Of a stretch of 64,000 bases of DNA, positions 22,372-33,266 are shown one piece after another. Made by a program: the position numbers and the translations under genes. The first letter of the stretch is position 1. Every line of letters begins with the position of its first letter. Under the pieces are notes generated by a model that ran no database searches, had not been told where the DNA came from, and saw only the letters and a list, made by a program, of their open reading frames with translations. This stretch comes from Embiotoca jacksoni (taxonomy: Eukaryota > Chordata > Actinopteri > Embiotocidae), in assembly GCA_022577435.1 (NCBI GenBank), contig JAKOON010000018.1:3710282-3774281 (forward strand), written 5' to 3'.

Positions 22372-23795
22372 AAGATCACCAGGCAAACCTCAAACAGTGC
22401 AAAACGACATAGAAATATGACATTTGTGTTTCATCCAGTTATTTTTATACTGATAAATGGAAAGGATTCTAAAACGTATGCAAATTGATTGTGGTCAGCT
22501 CAAATAATTGCAATCAGGTGATTATGTAATAGTTGTCATAGGACTATAGGCAGATAACCTTTATTAAAAGTTTTCATTTGTGTGTAGGGCCAAAAAAAAC
22601 TTGATTGGTACATCCCCAAATGAGGTGTATAATATTTGCTAATCAATCCTGTTCTTAACACTTCTTTTCTACATAAAAGTGCACCTTGTGTTAATTTCAG
22701 GCAATGCAAGTGGTCAGACTGATAACAGTAACAATCTTCCAGGACCTGAATGCCCCTGCTTCTAAACAGACACTGAACAGATGTGATAGGAAAAACTATA
22801 TAACATGTTTTTCCACTGGAGGGTGTCTACCTCAGGGGATGGTGGTCATTGGGTTTTCCAGCTCTTGGGCAGTCATATGTTTAAGGCTAAGTCAGGCGTA
22901 TACTGTGAGTTATTCTAGCCACGTTGCCTTTACAATCACAGTAAACAATGTTGTAGGACAAAATAAAGCCAAGTGACACACGTGGAGAGAAATCTACATT
23001 AAAAGTACATCAGGAGTTGTCAAAGTATTATTGTTTAACCTCATGCAATAAGTAAATACAGAGAATACACACACAAACACAAACATGAACAGATAACAGT
23101 AATAAATACTACCTTTTTAATCTGATTGTCTCAAGAACAGGTAATGTTTCATTTCTGCGGTATATTCCTGAGGTGTTTACATTATTGTGTCCACCTCAGG
23201 TATATGCAGGGAGAAAATACAGCTAGGTACAGTCAGAGTTACTTGGTTGTGGCGTTGGTGGATATCAGATGTCAGAAATGTGTAGAGAGACGAATCGAGT
23301 ATCATGTTCTGCCTGTCTCTGATTGAAGCCTAAGGATAACCTTCTTAACCCCACCCCTGTCTCAAGCAGCCTAAATGACTCATCAGAGATGAATCTGAAA
23401 CAGTGGAAGCTTCAATCATTTCCAGCCTCTTTTATGACTTGGACTGAGCTGTCATCCCAAAATGGAACTGAGCTCACTTAAGTCAACTTCTGTTTTTGTT
23501 AAACTTGTTGGCTGATAAAAGCCTTAGTCAGGCCAAACACTGTATTTTTTTCCGGGTTATATTTTGAAAACATGAATGAATTTTAGGTTCCTTAAAGATA
23601 AGTTCACAGTCTCTTTCTACTTTTGTGTTTATGAAGGAATTGTCAAACGATTTCCATAATATGTCTCAAAGGGATAATTTGCAGGAATTTAGATGAGAAA
23701 AATTACTCCTACTCTCTTGTACATACATGTATGTTGCTTATTACATGCATATTATATCTTCAGCTGATTGAAACCATCACACAGTTTTACAGGTG
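22372..23795. other. Intron 1A, no feature
   Basis: AT-rich intronic sequence. Open frames up to 90 codons, including one at 22704-22976, have no recognised domain. Confidence 0.4.
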
Positions 23796-23803
23796 TGTTA
23801 GAC

Positions 23804-24208
23804 CAGGGGTCTTCAACGTTTTTCAGGCCAAGGACCCCCAAACTGATAGAGAGATGGAGCAATATATATATTGTATAAAATTGTGTTTTATATTAAACTG
23901 GAGGAGTGCAGGAGGCTTGGAGGGACAGGTCCAGGTTAGTCTCGCGCTGTGAGTGAACCGGTGCTCAGCTTGAGAGAGCTCCTGTGTGCCGCTGAATGCA
24001 TTTCTGACTGAAAGATAAGATCTTCTGCCTCCATTTATCCATTCACTACAATATGTTGGATTCATGTTAATGTGTATTTAAAGAAATTTAAATTTGTGAA
24101 AAAAAAGAAAGAAAGAAAACTTGTCTAATCAACCAAAAATTTCATGGACCCCCTGCAGTACCTCCGTGGACCCCCTAGGGGTCGCGGACCCCCTGTTGAA
24201 GACCTTTG
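23804..24208. mobile_element. hAT-like MITE, 405 bp, with 8-bp target duplication
   Basis: The left end is CAGGGGTCTTCAACGTTTTT at 23804 and the right end is GTTGAAGACCTTTG ending at 24208. The termini are inverted repeats, CAGGGGTCTTCAAC against CAAAGGTCTTCAAC. The flanks TGTTAGAC (23796-23803) and TGATAGAC (24209-24216) agree at 7 of 8 positions. An 8-bp duplication is the signature of hAT transposons. Just inside both ends are GGACCCCC-type words (CAAGGACCCCC; GGACCCCCTAGGGGTCGCGG). No transposase is encoded. The one-base difference in the duplication implies some age. Confidence 0.75.
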
Positions 24209-24874
24209 TGATAGACTATTTCTTGGTTGGAAATGTGAACCTCTGAATGCCTGTTACCTGCTTCCAGGTATGTATTGTTTTGATTGTAAAATGTTGACTT
24301 GTCTTTTTTTACACTTGTTTACAAATAAAACACGAGATAATGTTAACATGTTGGTTAGTGAGCTTAGAGGCCGTGGTATGTGGGTTTTGTTGCATTTATG
24401 CTGAGCCTAGCTAGCTGTTTTCTACATTTCCCCCCTTTCCGCTACTTTAATGCTAAGCTTATTTTCTGCCTGCTGGAAGTGGAAGTTTCCAGCAATATGG
24501 ATCTTTTTATCTTTCACTAAATGTTAATCTGTTTCTTTTAGTTTTCAAGCTCAGAGAAGTATTTCTGAAAGTACATTACATTACATTTCATTTAGCTGAC
24601 GCTTTTATCCAAAGCGACTTACAACAAGTGCATTTCAACCATGCACCCAGAACAACAGGAATCAAGAAAATACAATTTCTTCAAGAAAGCCAAACTACAA
24701 AGTTCTATCAGTAAGTGTCATTTTAAGTGCTACTAAAGTTCTACTGTTCAAGGTAAAGTCTGAAGAGGTGTGTTTTTAGTTTGCGGCGGAAGATGTACAG
24801 AGTTTCCGCTGTCCTGATGTTGGTGGGGAGCTCATTCCACCAGGACAGCAAACAGTTGTGATTTAGTAGAGTGT

Positions 24875-26396
24875 TTAGCTCAGTGAGGAGCAACAAGCTG
24901 ATTGGTAGAAGCAGAGCGGAGGGAGCGGGCTGGGATGTAGGGTTTGACCATGTCCTGGAAGTAGACTGGACCCGATCTGTTCACAGCAATGTTTCGCAAG
25001 TACCAATGTTTTGAAACGGATGTGAGCAGCTACTGGTAACCAGTGAAGGGAGCGGAGGAGGAGGAGGAAGAGGAGGAAGAGGAGGAGGAGCGGAGTAGTG
25101 TGAGTGAATTTCAGGAGGTTAAAGACCAGTTGAGCTGCGGCATTCTGGATGAACTGCAGAGGTCGGATGGCGCTAACAGGTAGACCTGCCAAGAGGGAGT
25201 TACAGTAGTCCAGACGTGAGATGACCAGAACCTGGACCAGAACCTGGACCAGAACCTGCGCCGCCTTCTGAGTGAGAAGAGGACGTATTCTCCTGATGTT
25301 GTGCAGCATGTATCTACAGGAACATGTTTTTTGATGTTGGCAGTAAGAGAGAGTTGACTGTCGAGTGTCTCCGAGGTTCTTAGCAGTCATGGTCGGGGAT
25401 AACAGAGTTGTCCAAGGTAGTAGTCAGGTCGAGGGTGGGACAGTCTTTCCCTGGAAGGAAGAGCAGTTCAGTCTTGTGGAGGTTGATTTTCAGGTGGTGT
25501 GAGGACATCCACTGAGAGATGTCAGTCAGACAGGCAGAGATTCATGCCGCTACCTGTGTTTCAGATCGGGGAAAAGAGAGGATCAGTTGGGTGTCATCAG
25601 CATAGCTGTGGTAGGAAAAGCCATGCGAGGGAATGACAGAGCCGAGAGAGTTGGTGTACAGAGAGAAGAGGAGGGGACCCAGGACGGAGCCTTGAGGGAC
25701 ACCAGTAGTGAGAGGACAAGGTTCAGACACAGATCCTCTCCAAGTTACCCGGTAGGTACGGTCGTTGAGGTAGGATGAGAACAGGGAGAGAGCAGAGCCT
25801 GAGACACCGAGGTCCTGAAGGAGGAAAGAAGGATCTGGTGGTTCACTGTGTCAAATGCAGCAGAAGGTCTAGAAGGATCAGGACAGAGGAGAGAGAGGCT
25901 GCTCTAGCAGTGTGAAGCTGCTCAGAGACAGCAAGGAGGACCGTCTCTGTTAAGTGGTCTGTTGAAACCAGACTGGTGGTCAAGAAGGTTATTATGGTGG
26001 AGATAGGAGGAGAGTTGGTTAAAGATAGCTCGCTCCAGAGTTTTGGAAAGAAAGGGAAGAGAGACGGGTCTGTAGTTGTTTACTTCAGACGGGTTCAGGG
26101 GGGGTTTCTTCAGGAGAGGGTTCACTCTCTCCTTCAGAGAGTTCAGGAAACAGACCGTTACCAGAGAAGTGTTGATGAGATGGGAGAGAAAAGGAAGAGG
26201 GTCAGGAGCAATAGACTGGAGAATGTGAGATGGGATGGGGAGAGGGGGCAGGTGGTTGGGGGGGGGGGGTGGAGGTTACCAAGGTGACAACTTGATTGGG
26301 AGACGGGGATGAAAGAGGAAAGCGAAGGGGATGAAAATGAAGGTGATGGACACGTAGTTACAGAAGCTGGGTTTTAAAATGAGGAGCGTATGTCAT
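24875..26396 (-). pseudogene. L2 reverse transcriptase, broken
   Basis: The minus-strand frame 25922-26125 reads KKPPLNPSEVNNYRPVSLPF and LSKTLERAIFNQLSSYL (fingers and motif 1-2). Frame 25542-25730 reads TTGVPQGSVLGPLLFSLYTN (motif B) and YHSYADDTQLILSF (motif C, YADD catalytic pair). Frame 24875-25390 gives the C-terminal segment with LISRLDYCNSLLAGLP-type and LRSLHWLPVAAHIRFKTLVL motifs. Motif A falls in a broken part between 25730 and 25922. In-frame expansions are visible: three tandem copies of the 12-base unit encoding QVLV near 25228-25260, and a GGA/GAA-rich Leu expansion at about 25055-25093. The copy is a pseudogene. Confidence 0.85.
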
Positions 26397-26616
26397 CTAT
26401 CTTTTTAGTAAAGTAGTTGACAAAGTGGCTTGGTAGAAGGATGGAGGGAGGAAGGGGGGAGGGGGGTCAAGGAGGTTGGAGAAGATGGAGAATAGCTTTT
26501 TGGGGATGGAAAATGAGGATTGAATTCTGGTTTGGTAGAAGGAGCTTTTGGCCGCAGAGATAGAGGCAGAGAAAGAGGAGAGGAGAGATTGATAGGTGAG
26601 CAGGTTGTCAGGGTGG

Positions 26617-27280
26617 TTAGATTTTCTCCATTTCCTTTCTGCCACTCTCATAGTGGCTCTCTGGGAGCACCGAGTCAGACAACCACGGAGCTGGGGAGGA
26701 CTTGCGGGCCTGTCGTAATGTAAGAGGACAGAGAGAATCAAGAGAGGAAGACAGAGTAGAAAGGAGAGTGTCTGTGGCAGAGTTAGGATGCATGAGGGAG
26801 AAAGAGTCAGTTGAAGGGAGGGCAGATAAAACAGAGGAGGGAGAGGAGGAGGGAGAGAGGGAGCGAATGTTGCGACAGACAGGTACAGAGTCTGTTGATG
26901 TGGGAGGGTTGTCAGTTTGAGAGAGTGGGAGAGAGTAAGAGATAAAGAAGTGGTCAGAGACATGAAGTGGAGTTACAGTGAGGTTAGATGTGGAGCAGTT
27001 TCTGGTGAAAATATAGTCCAGGTGGTTAGCGGCTTTGTGAGTAGGAGGGGAAGGACTGAGTGAGAGAGCAAAGGAAGACAGGAAGAGCACAAGGTCAGAT
27101 GACTTCTTAGTCTGGATGTTAAAGTCACCGAGAAGGACAAGTGGAGGGCCATTTTCTGGGAAGTTTGACAGGAGGACATCTAATTCATCCAATAAATCTC
27201 CCAAAGGACCTGGAGGACGGCAGAGAACCGGTAGAGAATCACAGCAGTATGTTTTGACAATGACTAATTTTGAAGCCATT
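26617..27280 (-). pseudogene. L2 endonuclease domain, C-terminal half
   Basis: The minus-strand frame (222 codons) contains CRPPGPLGDLLDELDVLL, then the conserved PLVLLGDFNI (catalytic Asp/Asn box), NHLDYIFTRNC and HVSDHFFISYSL (SDH box). These are the last motifs of exonuclease-endonuclease-phosphatase type endonucleases of L2/CR1 LINEs. The N-terminal half of the domain is missing because of 5' truncation near 27280. A Ser/Pro-rich linker follows, then a WRKSNHPDNLLTYQSLLSSF segment read in the neighbouring frame at 26397-26963, typical of the spacer before the reverse transcriptase. Confidence 0.8.
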
Positions 27281-27289
27281 TCCAAATTT

Positions 27290-29830
27290 TTTTTTGCAGT
27301 GACATTTTTACATTGGCTTTATGTCAAAACAAAGATATGCTAGATTGTTTTTCATTTTAAGTTCTATTGAGCCTCTTTCTCATGACTGTTAATTTTAACT
27401 GATGAAAACATGTTGCCACTGTAATTCAATCAGGGTATAGATAAAACATCTCGATGTCAATGTGCATTCTTGTTTTAATTTTTTTTTTAACTTCTCTTAC
27501 ATTAACATACTTCAGTGCTGCTTGCTGCTATGCTGCTGCATACTGTAGTGTTGTAACAAGGTTCGAGGACACCATTTACTTATAAAACGTTAAACAGAAT
27601 TAAGGGGAAACACCCTAACCTTTAAAAAGGAGGAACGTGTCATCTAAGCCTGTTGTGTCAAATACAGTTTAATGGATGAATGGCAGGCAAGTGTGCTGTT
27701 ACCTGAGATGGTTGAGGTGTGGCTGTCTGTTTCTTTAAATGATGCACAGAGTGATATTTACCTTTCCTTCGGAAATAGAATGTGCTTTACCTTGACTTTG
27801 AATGGTGATTATGACTAGTGGGATTTTTCCATCATTCCTCAACTCTTTATTATGTTAAAGGAGGCTAAGTCACAGAAATAAGCAAATGTTTATGGGAATG
27901 TTTCAATCACCATTTTAAAGTGAGACAGCCTGATTGGACATCTGCATTGTTTCCTGAGTGCTCATAAAATACTTCCAGTTACTAGTTTACACTTGATTGC
28001 ATTCGTTATTGTTAATACTGCTTTGGAGATTTTGACTGTTGGGGGCATAGGTGCATACAAATGATAGAACAAACAGTTTTTCCATATTATGTCTTGATGG
28101 AAGTTTACCTGGTGTACTTCTGTATTTGTTCAGTTGGGGGCAACAGAGTGTCATTATTAGTCTTGAGCTGTCTGCTGCATGGCACCAGAAGCCAGCAGGA
28201 ACCAAAATACTGCATAATATTGTTTTTTTCACTCAACAGGAAGCAAAAAAAAACTAAGTAAGTAAGTAACTCCAGTAAGATACCCTTGTTGCTTAACTTT
28301 TCTGGATGTATATGCTATGTCAAGGTGAGAGCTTAGAGTATCATTTCAGAAAGGGGTTTTTTGTGGGATAAAAATCTGTTAAAAAATTATACAGTGATTT
28401 TCAAAGCTAGAGAGGAAGAGCCATGACTTAAACTCACATGACATGGTAAAGAGCTGATCTTCTTCTGGCCACCACAATTTCATTTTGATTTTTATTGTTT
28501 TACAGTTACACAGTGCTCTTCAGTTGTCATGCCTCCTGGGGCCTCCAGAGGACACTCTCAGTCACTGGTTGGGCTCTTGAGTAGATGGGTGATGTCACAG
28601 ACACTTTGAGTTTTCTGACTGCCCCTTGCTTCAGTTTCTTTTGCTGTATCAAAGTCTGGAATAACAATGGCAACAAATTTTTAAAAGAGACCCACAATAT
28701 TTATTTACAATAAAAGTCAACAATAGCCTAATGTTTTCATTAAACTGATAATATGGAGCCTTTTCTCTCCCATAGTCACTGAAGTTAACTCATTTTTAAC
28801 TGCAACAAAACACAAACATTGTATATTGTTGTTATCTGGTATTGGTCTCATTACATTAAAACTCCTGAGTTAGTAAACCCTTCTTGAATTTGTAACTTGT
28901 GCTTTTAGATTACATTACTTGAACCAGGACAAGCCGCTGTATTACATTAATTTATAATTTTTTTTTTCATTAAAAAATATTGATATTTCCTGTTTCAGTT
29001 TTGGATCTCCTAATATCTCTTCACACGCTAATATATCATATGACCTCAAAAAAAATTCTGAGATAAAAGAGAAATAAAGAGGATAAAAACCAGGGAGTCA
29101 GAAGGCTAAACAACAAATGGAGTTATGTTAGACAGAAAGGAAGTGCCTGAGCTCCTCTCCACACCCCATTTTGTGTCCTTGGTCTGCACTTGGTGTATGT
29201 GTTGCAAATCTTCCTTTGGAGAATCAATCAATACATCTATTTTGGGATTGGAAATCTGAGTTTCTGGAGAAAAAGTTCAGCTCAGTTTAACTGTTGATAT
29301 TTTTTGGGCATACAAATTCCTCTGTCTTTAGAGTTTTCCACTGCATCATGGACTGTGTTTCTGTATTAATACCTCTTGTACAGAATTTTCATGAATACAT
29401 TCTTTTCCATACAGTAATGATCAGGTGTTTCTTGCTGCAGAAAAAAAAAAACCTGTGAATATGTGCATGTGGGAGGCTAGAACTTGACATGGTTGTTACA
29501 TGGTGGTAGTCAATAAGATAGTTGTGACCAAGATTGTTAAGTATAATGGGGGAACCCCCCCTCCCCCATAAATAACTTTATAACTAAGTGATCACAATTG
29601 TTTAATACCTTACTAATTTAAAATTCATTGAGCTCAATGATTGGGGGTTCATGTTTCAGATGCAGTTCCAGTTATATGTGACTGCATGAGCCACGTCAGT
29701 GGCTCTCAAACCATTTTCCAGTGGTAATTACTGAGATTATTTCCACCTGTCGAATTTCAGTCTCTGCTGTGTTTTCCTGTCATTGGCGGTGACACTAGTT
29801 TTTATGCCTCCCCGCTGGTGATAACCATAG
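27290..29830. other. Intron 1A, no feature recognised
   Basis: AT-rich intronic sequence with short homopolymers (T and A runs near 27480, 28960 and 29440). No exon or mobile element is supported. Confidence 0.4.
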
Positions 29831-29834
29831 CTGC

Positions 29835-30325
29835 AGGCATTATGTTTTCAGTTTATCCATCTGTCCCGTTCTTGTAACCTGATATCTCAAGAATGCCTAA
29901 AGGAAACTTCTTTAAACTTGGCAAAAACATTCACCCGATATCAAGGATGAACTGATTACATTTTGGGGGTCAAGGTCACTGTGACCCCAATTCGATACAT
30001 TCACATTAACATAATAGAGAGAGCATTTCAATGTCACTGTAGCCTCAAGTCTTTTGAATTGTTCTGAACGTGATATCCCAGGATTGACTTCAGGGACCTT
30101 CTTCAAATTGGGCACATGTTCACTTGGATGCAAGGATGACGTGTATAGATTTTGGTTCGAAAAAGGTCATGATCAATATGACCAGACGTCCATCCTTATC
30201 TGCCCATTTCACGCTCGTGAAGGCAATATCTCAGGAACATTTTGCACAAACATTCAATTTGGACACGGATGAACTGATAAGATTTTGGTGGTTAAAGGTC
30301 AGAGGTCAAGGTCACCATTAGCACA
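29835..30325. repeat. Decayed tandem repeat with GGTCACTGTGACC palindrome (copy 2)
   Basis: Same family as 14451-15125. Shared words include ATATCTCAAGAATGCC, TTCTTTAAACTTGGCAAAAA, GGATGAACTGAT and GTCAAGGTCACTGTGACCCC. The perfect inverted repeat GGTCACTGTGACC lies at 29974-29986; a diverged site is at about 30304-30315. Four to five monomers can be traced. No coding potential. Confidence 0.75.
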
Positions 30326-32764
30326 CATAGATGAAATGAAAGTCTCCAAGGGCTACTCATGTTTAGTAACATTAATTTACATAGCTAATACTCTTAAGGT
30401 CGAGGGAAAAACTACTTAAGATGTTTGTTTGTAAAGGCCCAAATGGTCTGTAATATGATAATTAATTGGATTAATCTATTGTATTGTACAAACAAGTACA
30501 CAATTTCTTAATATTTTTTCAAATCAAATCAAACCAATTAATTTCTGAAAGCCAGATGCCAATGTGCTAAAAGCTATGGATGTGCATACCCTTCCCTTTG
30601 CTAAATGAAGAGTTGGTCCTCACTGGTTATATCCCTTCACAGGAAGCACAGTAAAATGCCCAACGTGATATAATTTTTGCGAGTGTAAGCCAAATACATA
30701 CTGGAAAAACTATGCTGACCAGTAAACACTTTAGGTTGTTGTATAAACTTTTGTTTTTAATTGGTTTATAGCACTTGACAATCATATTGTTTTTTACTCC
30801 TTTTAGTCTTTTGGAGACTGCATCGCTTGTGTACCAGTGCCATCATGAAGTTCCTTGCCTCAATCATGACTGTCAGTAAGACCTTATTATGTCACAGTGT
30901 TTCAGCTGAGCTTTCAGTCTCCCTCATGTATTGTTGTCGACTCTCACAAAAGGGATACTGTCCTTCTGGCCTAGATGCACTGGTTGTCCCTGAGAAGCAG
31001 TCTGACTGTCTGACCACTTAATCAGGGGATGCCTGTTACATCACTGCTCATCCACTGAGCAGTGAGTTGATAAGTACTGTCTTTGTTACCGTAGCACCAC
31101 CATAACACTCTGCGAGCATCTGGTTGTTAAATCACGGTATTGATTAATACTTTGCTTTCACTATGCACAGAAACATTTCCTGGTACAGTAGAAATGGAAG
31201 CTGCTTCAGGCAGTGCTATAGATACCATTCTTATTCTATGTTTGATCTGCATGTAGCCTGGATCCAGCACTCTATCTGCAACCACACCCACTTGCTGACT
31301 ACCGTTTGAAGACTAAAGTCACAAACGTGAAGATTTATGTAATGGAAAAGGTTATGCCATTTTTATATGTGAGTATTGCAGACAAAGCCTGTTTATAGGG
31401 AAACGACAGTCTAACAAACAGAATGTCTGTATTTCCATTAAGATTGTTGGGGAGTCAAGGTCCTGATAGTTAATGACATTTTCAAGAATGCTCTTGACTG
31501 CTGTAGTACCACAGCAAAATTTCCTCAGCTGTTTCAGTCCTTAGGAAGTTGCAGAGCTTAAAATATGCAATGTTTTCCTTCAATTTGGTCACATTGCCTG
31601 TCCATCTCTGTCTCTTTGATATACTCGTAACTTATGTTACACCTCCTCCTTTCCTGTTTCCTGCAGCCCCCACCCTCCCCTTGTCTGCATTGATCTTGTA
31701 TGTCGTCATGTTGGGGAACCAATGCAGTGGGCGGGTAACTTGTTCTGGGTGTGTCTCTCTTCATGGGTTTAGTAGCTAGAGGTCTAGAGCTGTAGCTTTA
31801 TGAAAGAATGGGTCATCTGTGTTCATTTTTATTGCTCTGTGCTTAAGCAGTATTTCCCATAACACATGGGTGTTGGTTAATGTGAGACCTAATACCCTGT
31901 CTCTTCATTGCAGGAAAAGACTCATTGTTTTTACAGATTAGTGATAAAGTCAGATTAGTGATAAGGTCAGGTGATGGAGTTGATTATGAGCTGCAATACA
32001 GAAGCTCAACATAACATTTTCCAAAGGAACGGTAGAATAGTGAATAAGAATGATGTTTTTATTCTTTTCTTTCTTATGACAGTTATACTATTTGAGGAAG
32101 TTGATGAGGTAACTGTTTTTTTTCTCCTGAACTGCCTGTTACACTGTTGAAAAAAAGTTGGCCTCTCAACACACTCCCAAGTTTGAATTTAACAACAAGC
32201 CTGTAATTCAGTCTCAGAGGAGTGTTTGTCTCTGTTAACAATGTATTTCATTTGGGAGGCTGTTCTGAAGAGATTAGAGCTTGAAATGACTTGCATCCCC
32301 ACGCCATCCCTCCTTCGATTCCTCATCCCCCTTTCTTATTTTATTGTTGCCATAATGTTACAGCACATTGATAATGACATGTTCATGTCAAGTAAAAGTG
32401 GAAAGTGTTTGTTAGCATGTGCAAGCTCTTGCTCTTGTCCAGCTAGCTCTCTAAAGGGGTGTGTGTGTTTTTCAGACAGCCAGTATACATCCTTTAAACA
32501 GCACTACCCATCTCTGACTATGCAGGGTCAAATAACACTGCATAGGAAGTGAGGAAATGTATATGTGGGTATTTGCGTGCAAAACTTTTCCTGAATGGAG
32601 CAGCTCTGGACTTCCTCCTCTCTTTGAACAAAGGCAGACATTACCAGCTTTTGTTGAGTGTGAGACAGAGCAGCATTCCTGGGCAGGGACTCTAGCCTCA
32701 GGGACAGAAAGAGCTGTATATGTGCTCTCACAAACTGATGAGCACCAATGCATGTCATGTTTAC

Positions 32765-32770
<6 letters not shown>
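30326..32770. other. Intron 1A, no feature recognised
   Basis: No coding exon supported. Frames such as 32226-32552 (108 codons) lack any known domain. The last 500 bases lead into the exon 1B promoter region. Confidence 0.4.

Positions 32771-32799
<29 letters not shown>
32771..32799. repeat. (TG)n microsatellite
   Basis: About 14 TG units directly upstream of the exon 1B promoter motifs. Confidence 0.9.
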
Positions 32800-32802
<3 letters not shown>

Positions 32803-32804
32803 AG

Positions 32805-33145
32805 TACTGCCCCCATTGGGCGGGGCAGCCCTCCTCTTCCTTATTTGGATAGTTGGTGTGGTGGGGGTCGGGGTCACATGGGTGGACAGCAGAATCCTAG
32901 CGATAGGAACAAAAACTTAGAAGTAAGACTCAGCGTCTGCCAAGGACAACAAAGTACACAAGGGCAGTAAGTCTGACCAAAAAAGCAAACAACTGAGGAC
33001 AAGAGCAAGAAAGAAGAGAGACAGTTATTGGACGGAGGAAGAGAAAGAGAAGCAGCTGAACAGAGAGAGGGAGAGGGAGGAGACAGGAGAGAGAGATAAG
33101 AGTGCCACAAACAGGAGACATTGAGAGGAAGCACATGGTGTAAAA
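32805..33145 (+). promoter_or_regulatory. slc12a7: Promoter and 5' UTR of slc12a7 exon 1B, with minimal uORF
   Basis: An inverted CCAAT box (ATTGG, 32815-32819) overlaps a GC box (GGGCGGGGC, 32818-32826), giving a compact promoter-like motif. The following leader is purine-rich (many GAGAGA and AAGAAG words at 33000-33120). A minimal upstream open reading frame ATG-GTG-TAA lies at 33135-33143 and ends two bases before the main ATG at 33146. The transcription start is not determined; the promoter call is motif-based inference supported by the adjacent coding exon. Confidence 0.55.
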
Positions 33146-33266
33146 ATGCCTACCAACTTCACTGTGGTCCCGGTGAAGGACAACACAAGAAAGCCAAAAG
33201 AGAGGAACGAGGAGGAGTATGTGGATGACAACAATGTTCTGAGAGAGGAAGAGGAGGAAAATTCAG
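33146..33266 (+). CDS. slc12a7: K-Cl cotransporter KCC4, alternative first coding exon 1B (canonical N-terminus)
   Basis: The exon encodes 40 residues plus one base. It begins MPTNFTVVPV, identical over ten residues to the start of human KCC4 as I know it. The rest is highly charged with an acidic end (NEEEYVDDNNVLREEEEENS). The donor is TTCAG/GTGAGA at 33266/33267. Phase 1: the final G plus GT of exon 2 restores Gly, giving ...EENS-GDGLPKENSPF, which parallels human ...PSPGDGNPRENSPF. The position equivalent to RFxV in exon 1A is NFTV, so no canonical SPAK/OSR1 docking motif is present. The product is the cytoplasmic N-terminus of an electroneutral K+/Cl- exporter of the plasma membrane. This is the most secure first exon because of direct homology. 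Confidence 0.92.

Larger units (their letters stand above)
24573..27280 (-). mobile_element. L2-clade LINE, 5'-truncated, ~2.7 kb
   Basis: On the minus strand the element runs from within the endonuclease domain through the reverse transcriptase to a full 3' tail. The tail (+ strand 24573-24625) is the fish L2 type: ACATTACATTTCATTTAGCT, GACGCTTTTATCCAAAGCGA. A second tail fragment is at 63014 and a longer homologous fragment at 5437-6176. Frames on the minus strand cover, in order, endonuclease end, linker, reverse transcriptase and C-terminus (see entries below). Multiple stops and frameshifts show that this copy is dead. It lies in intron 1A of slc12a7, antisense to the gene. Confidence 0.9.
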
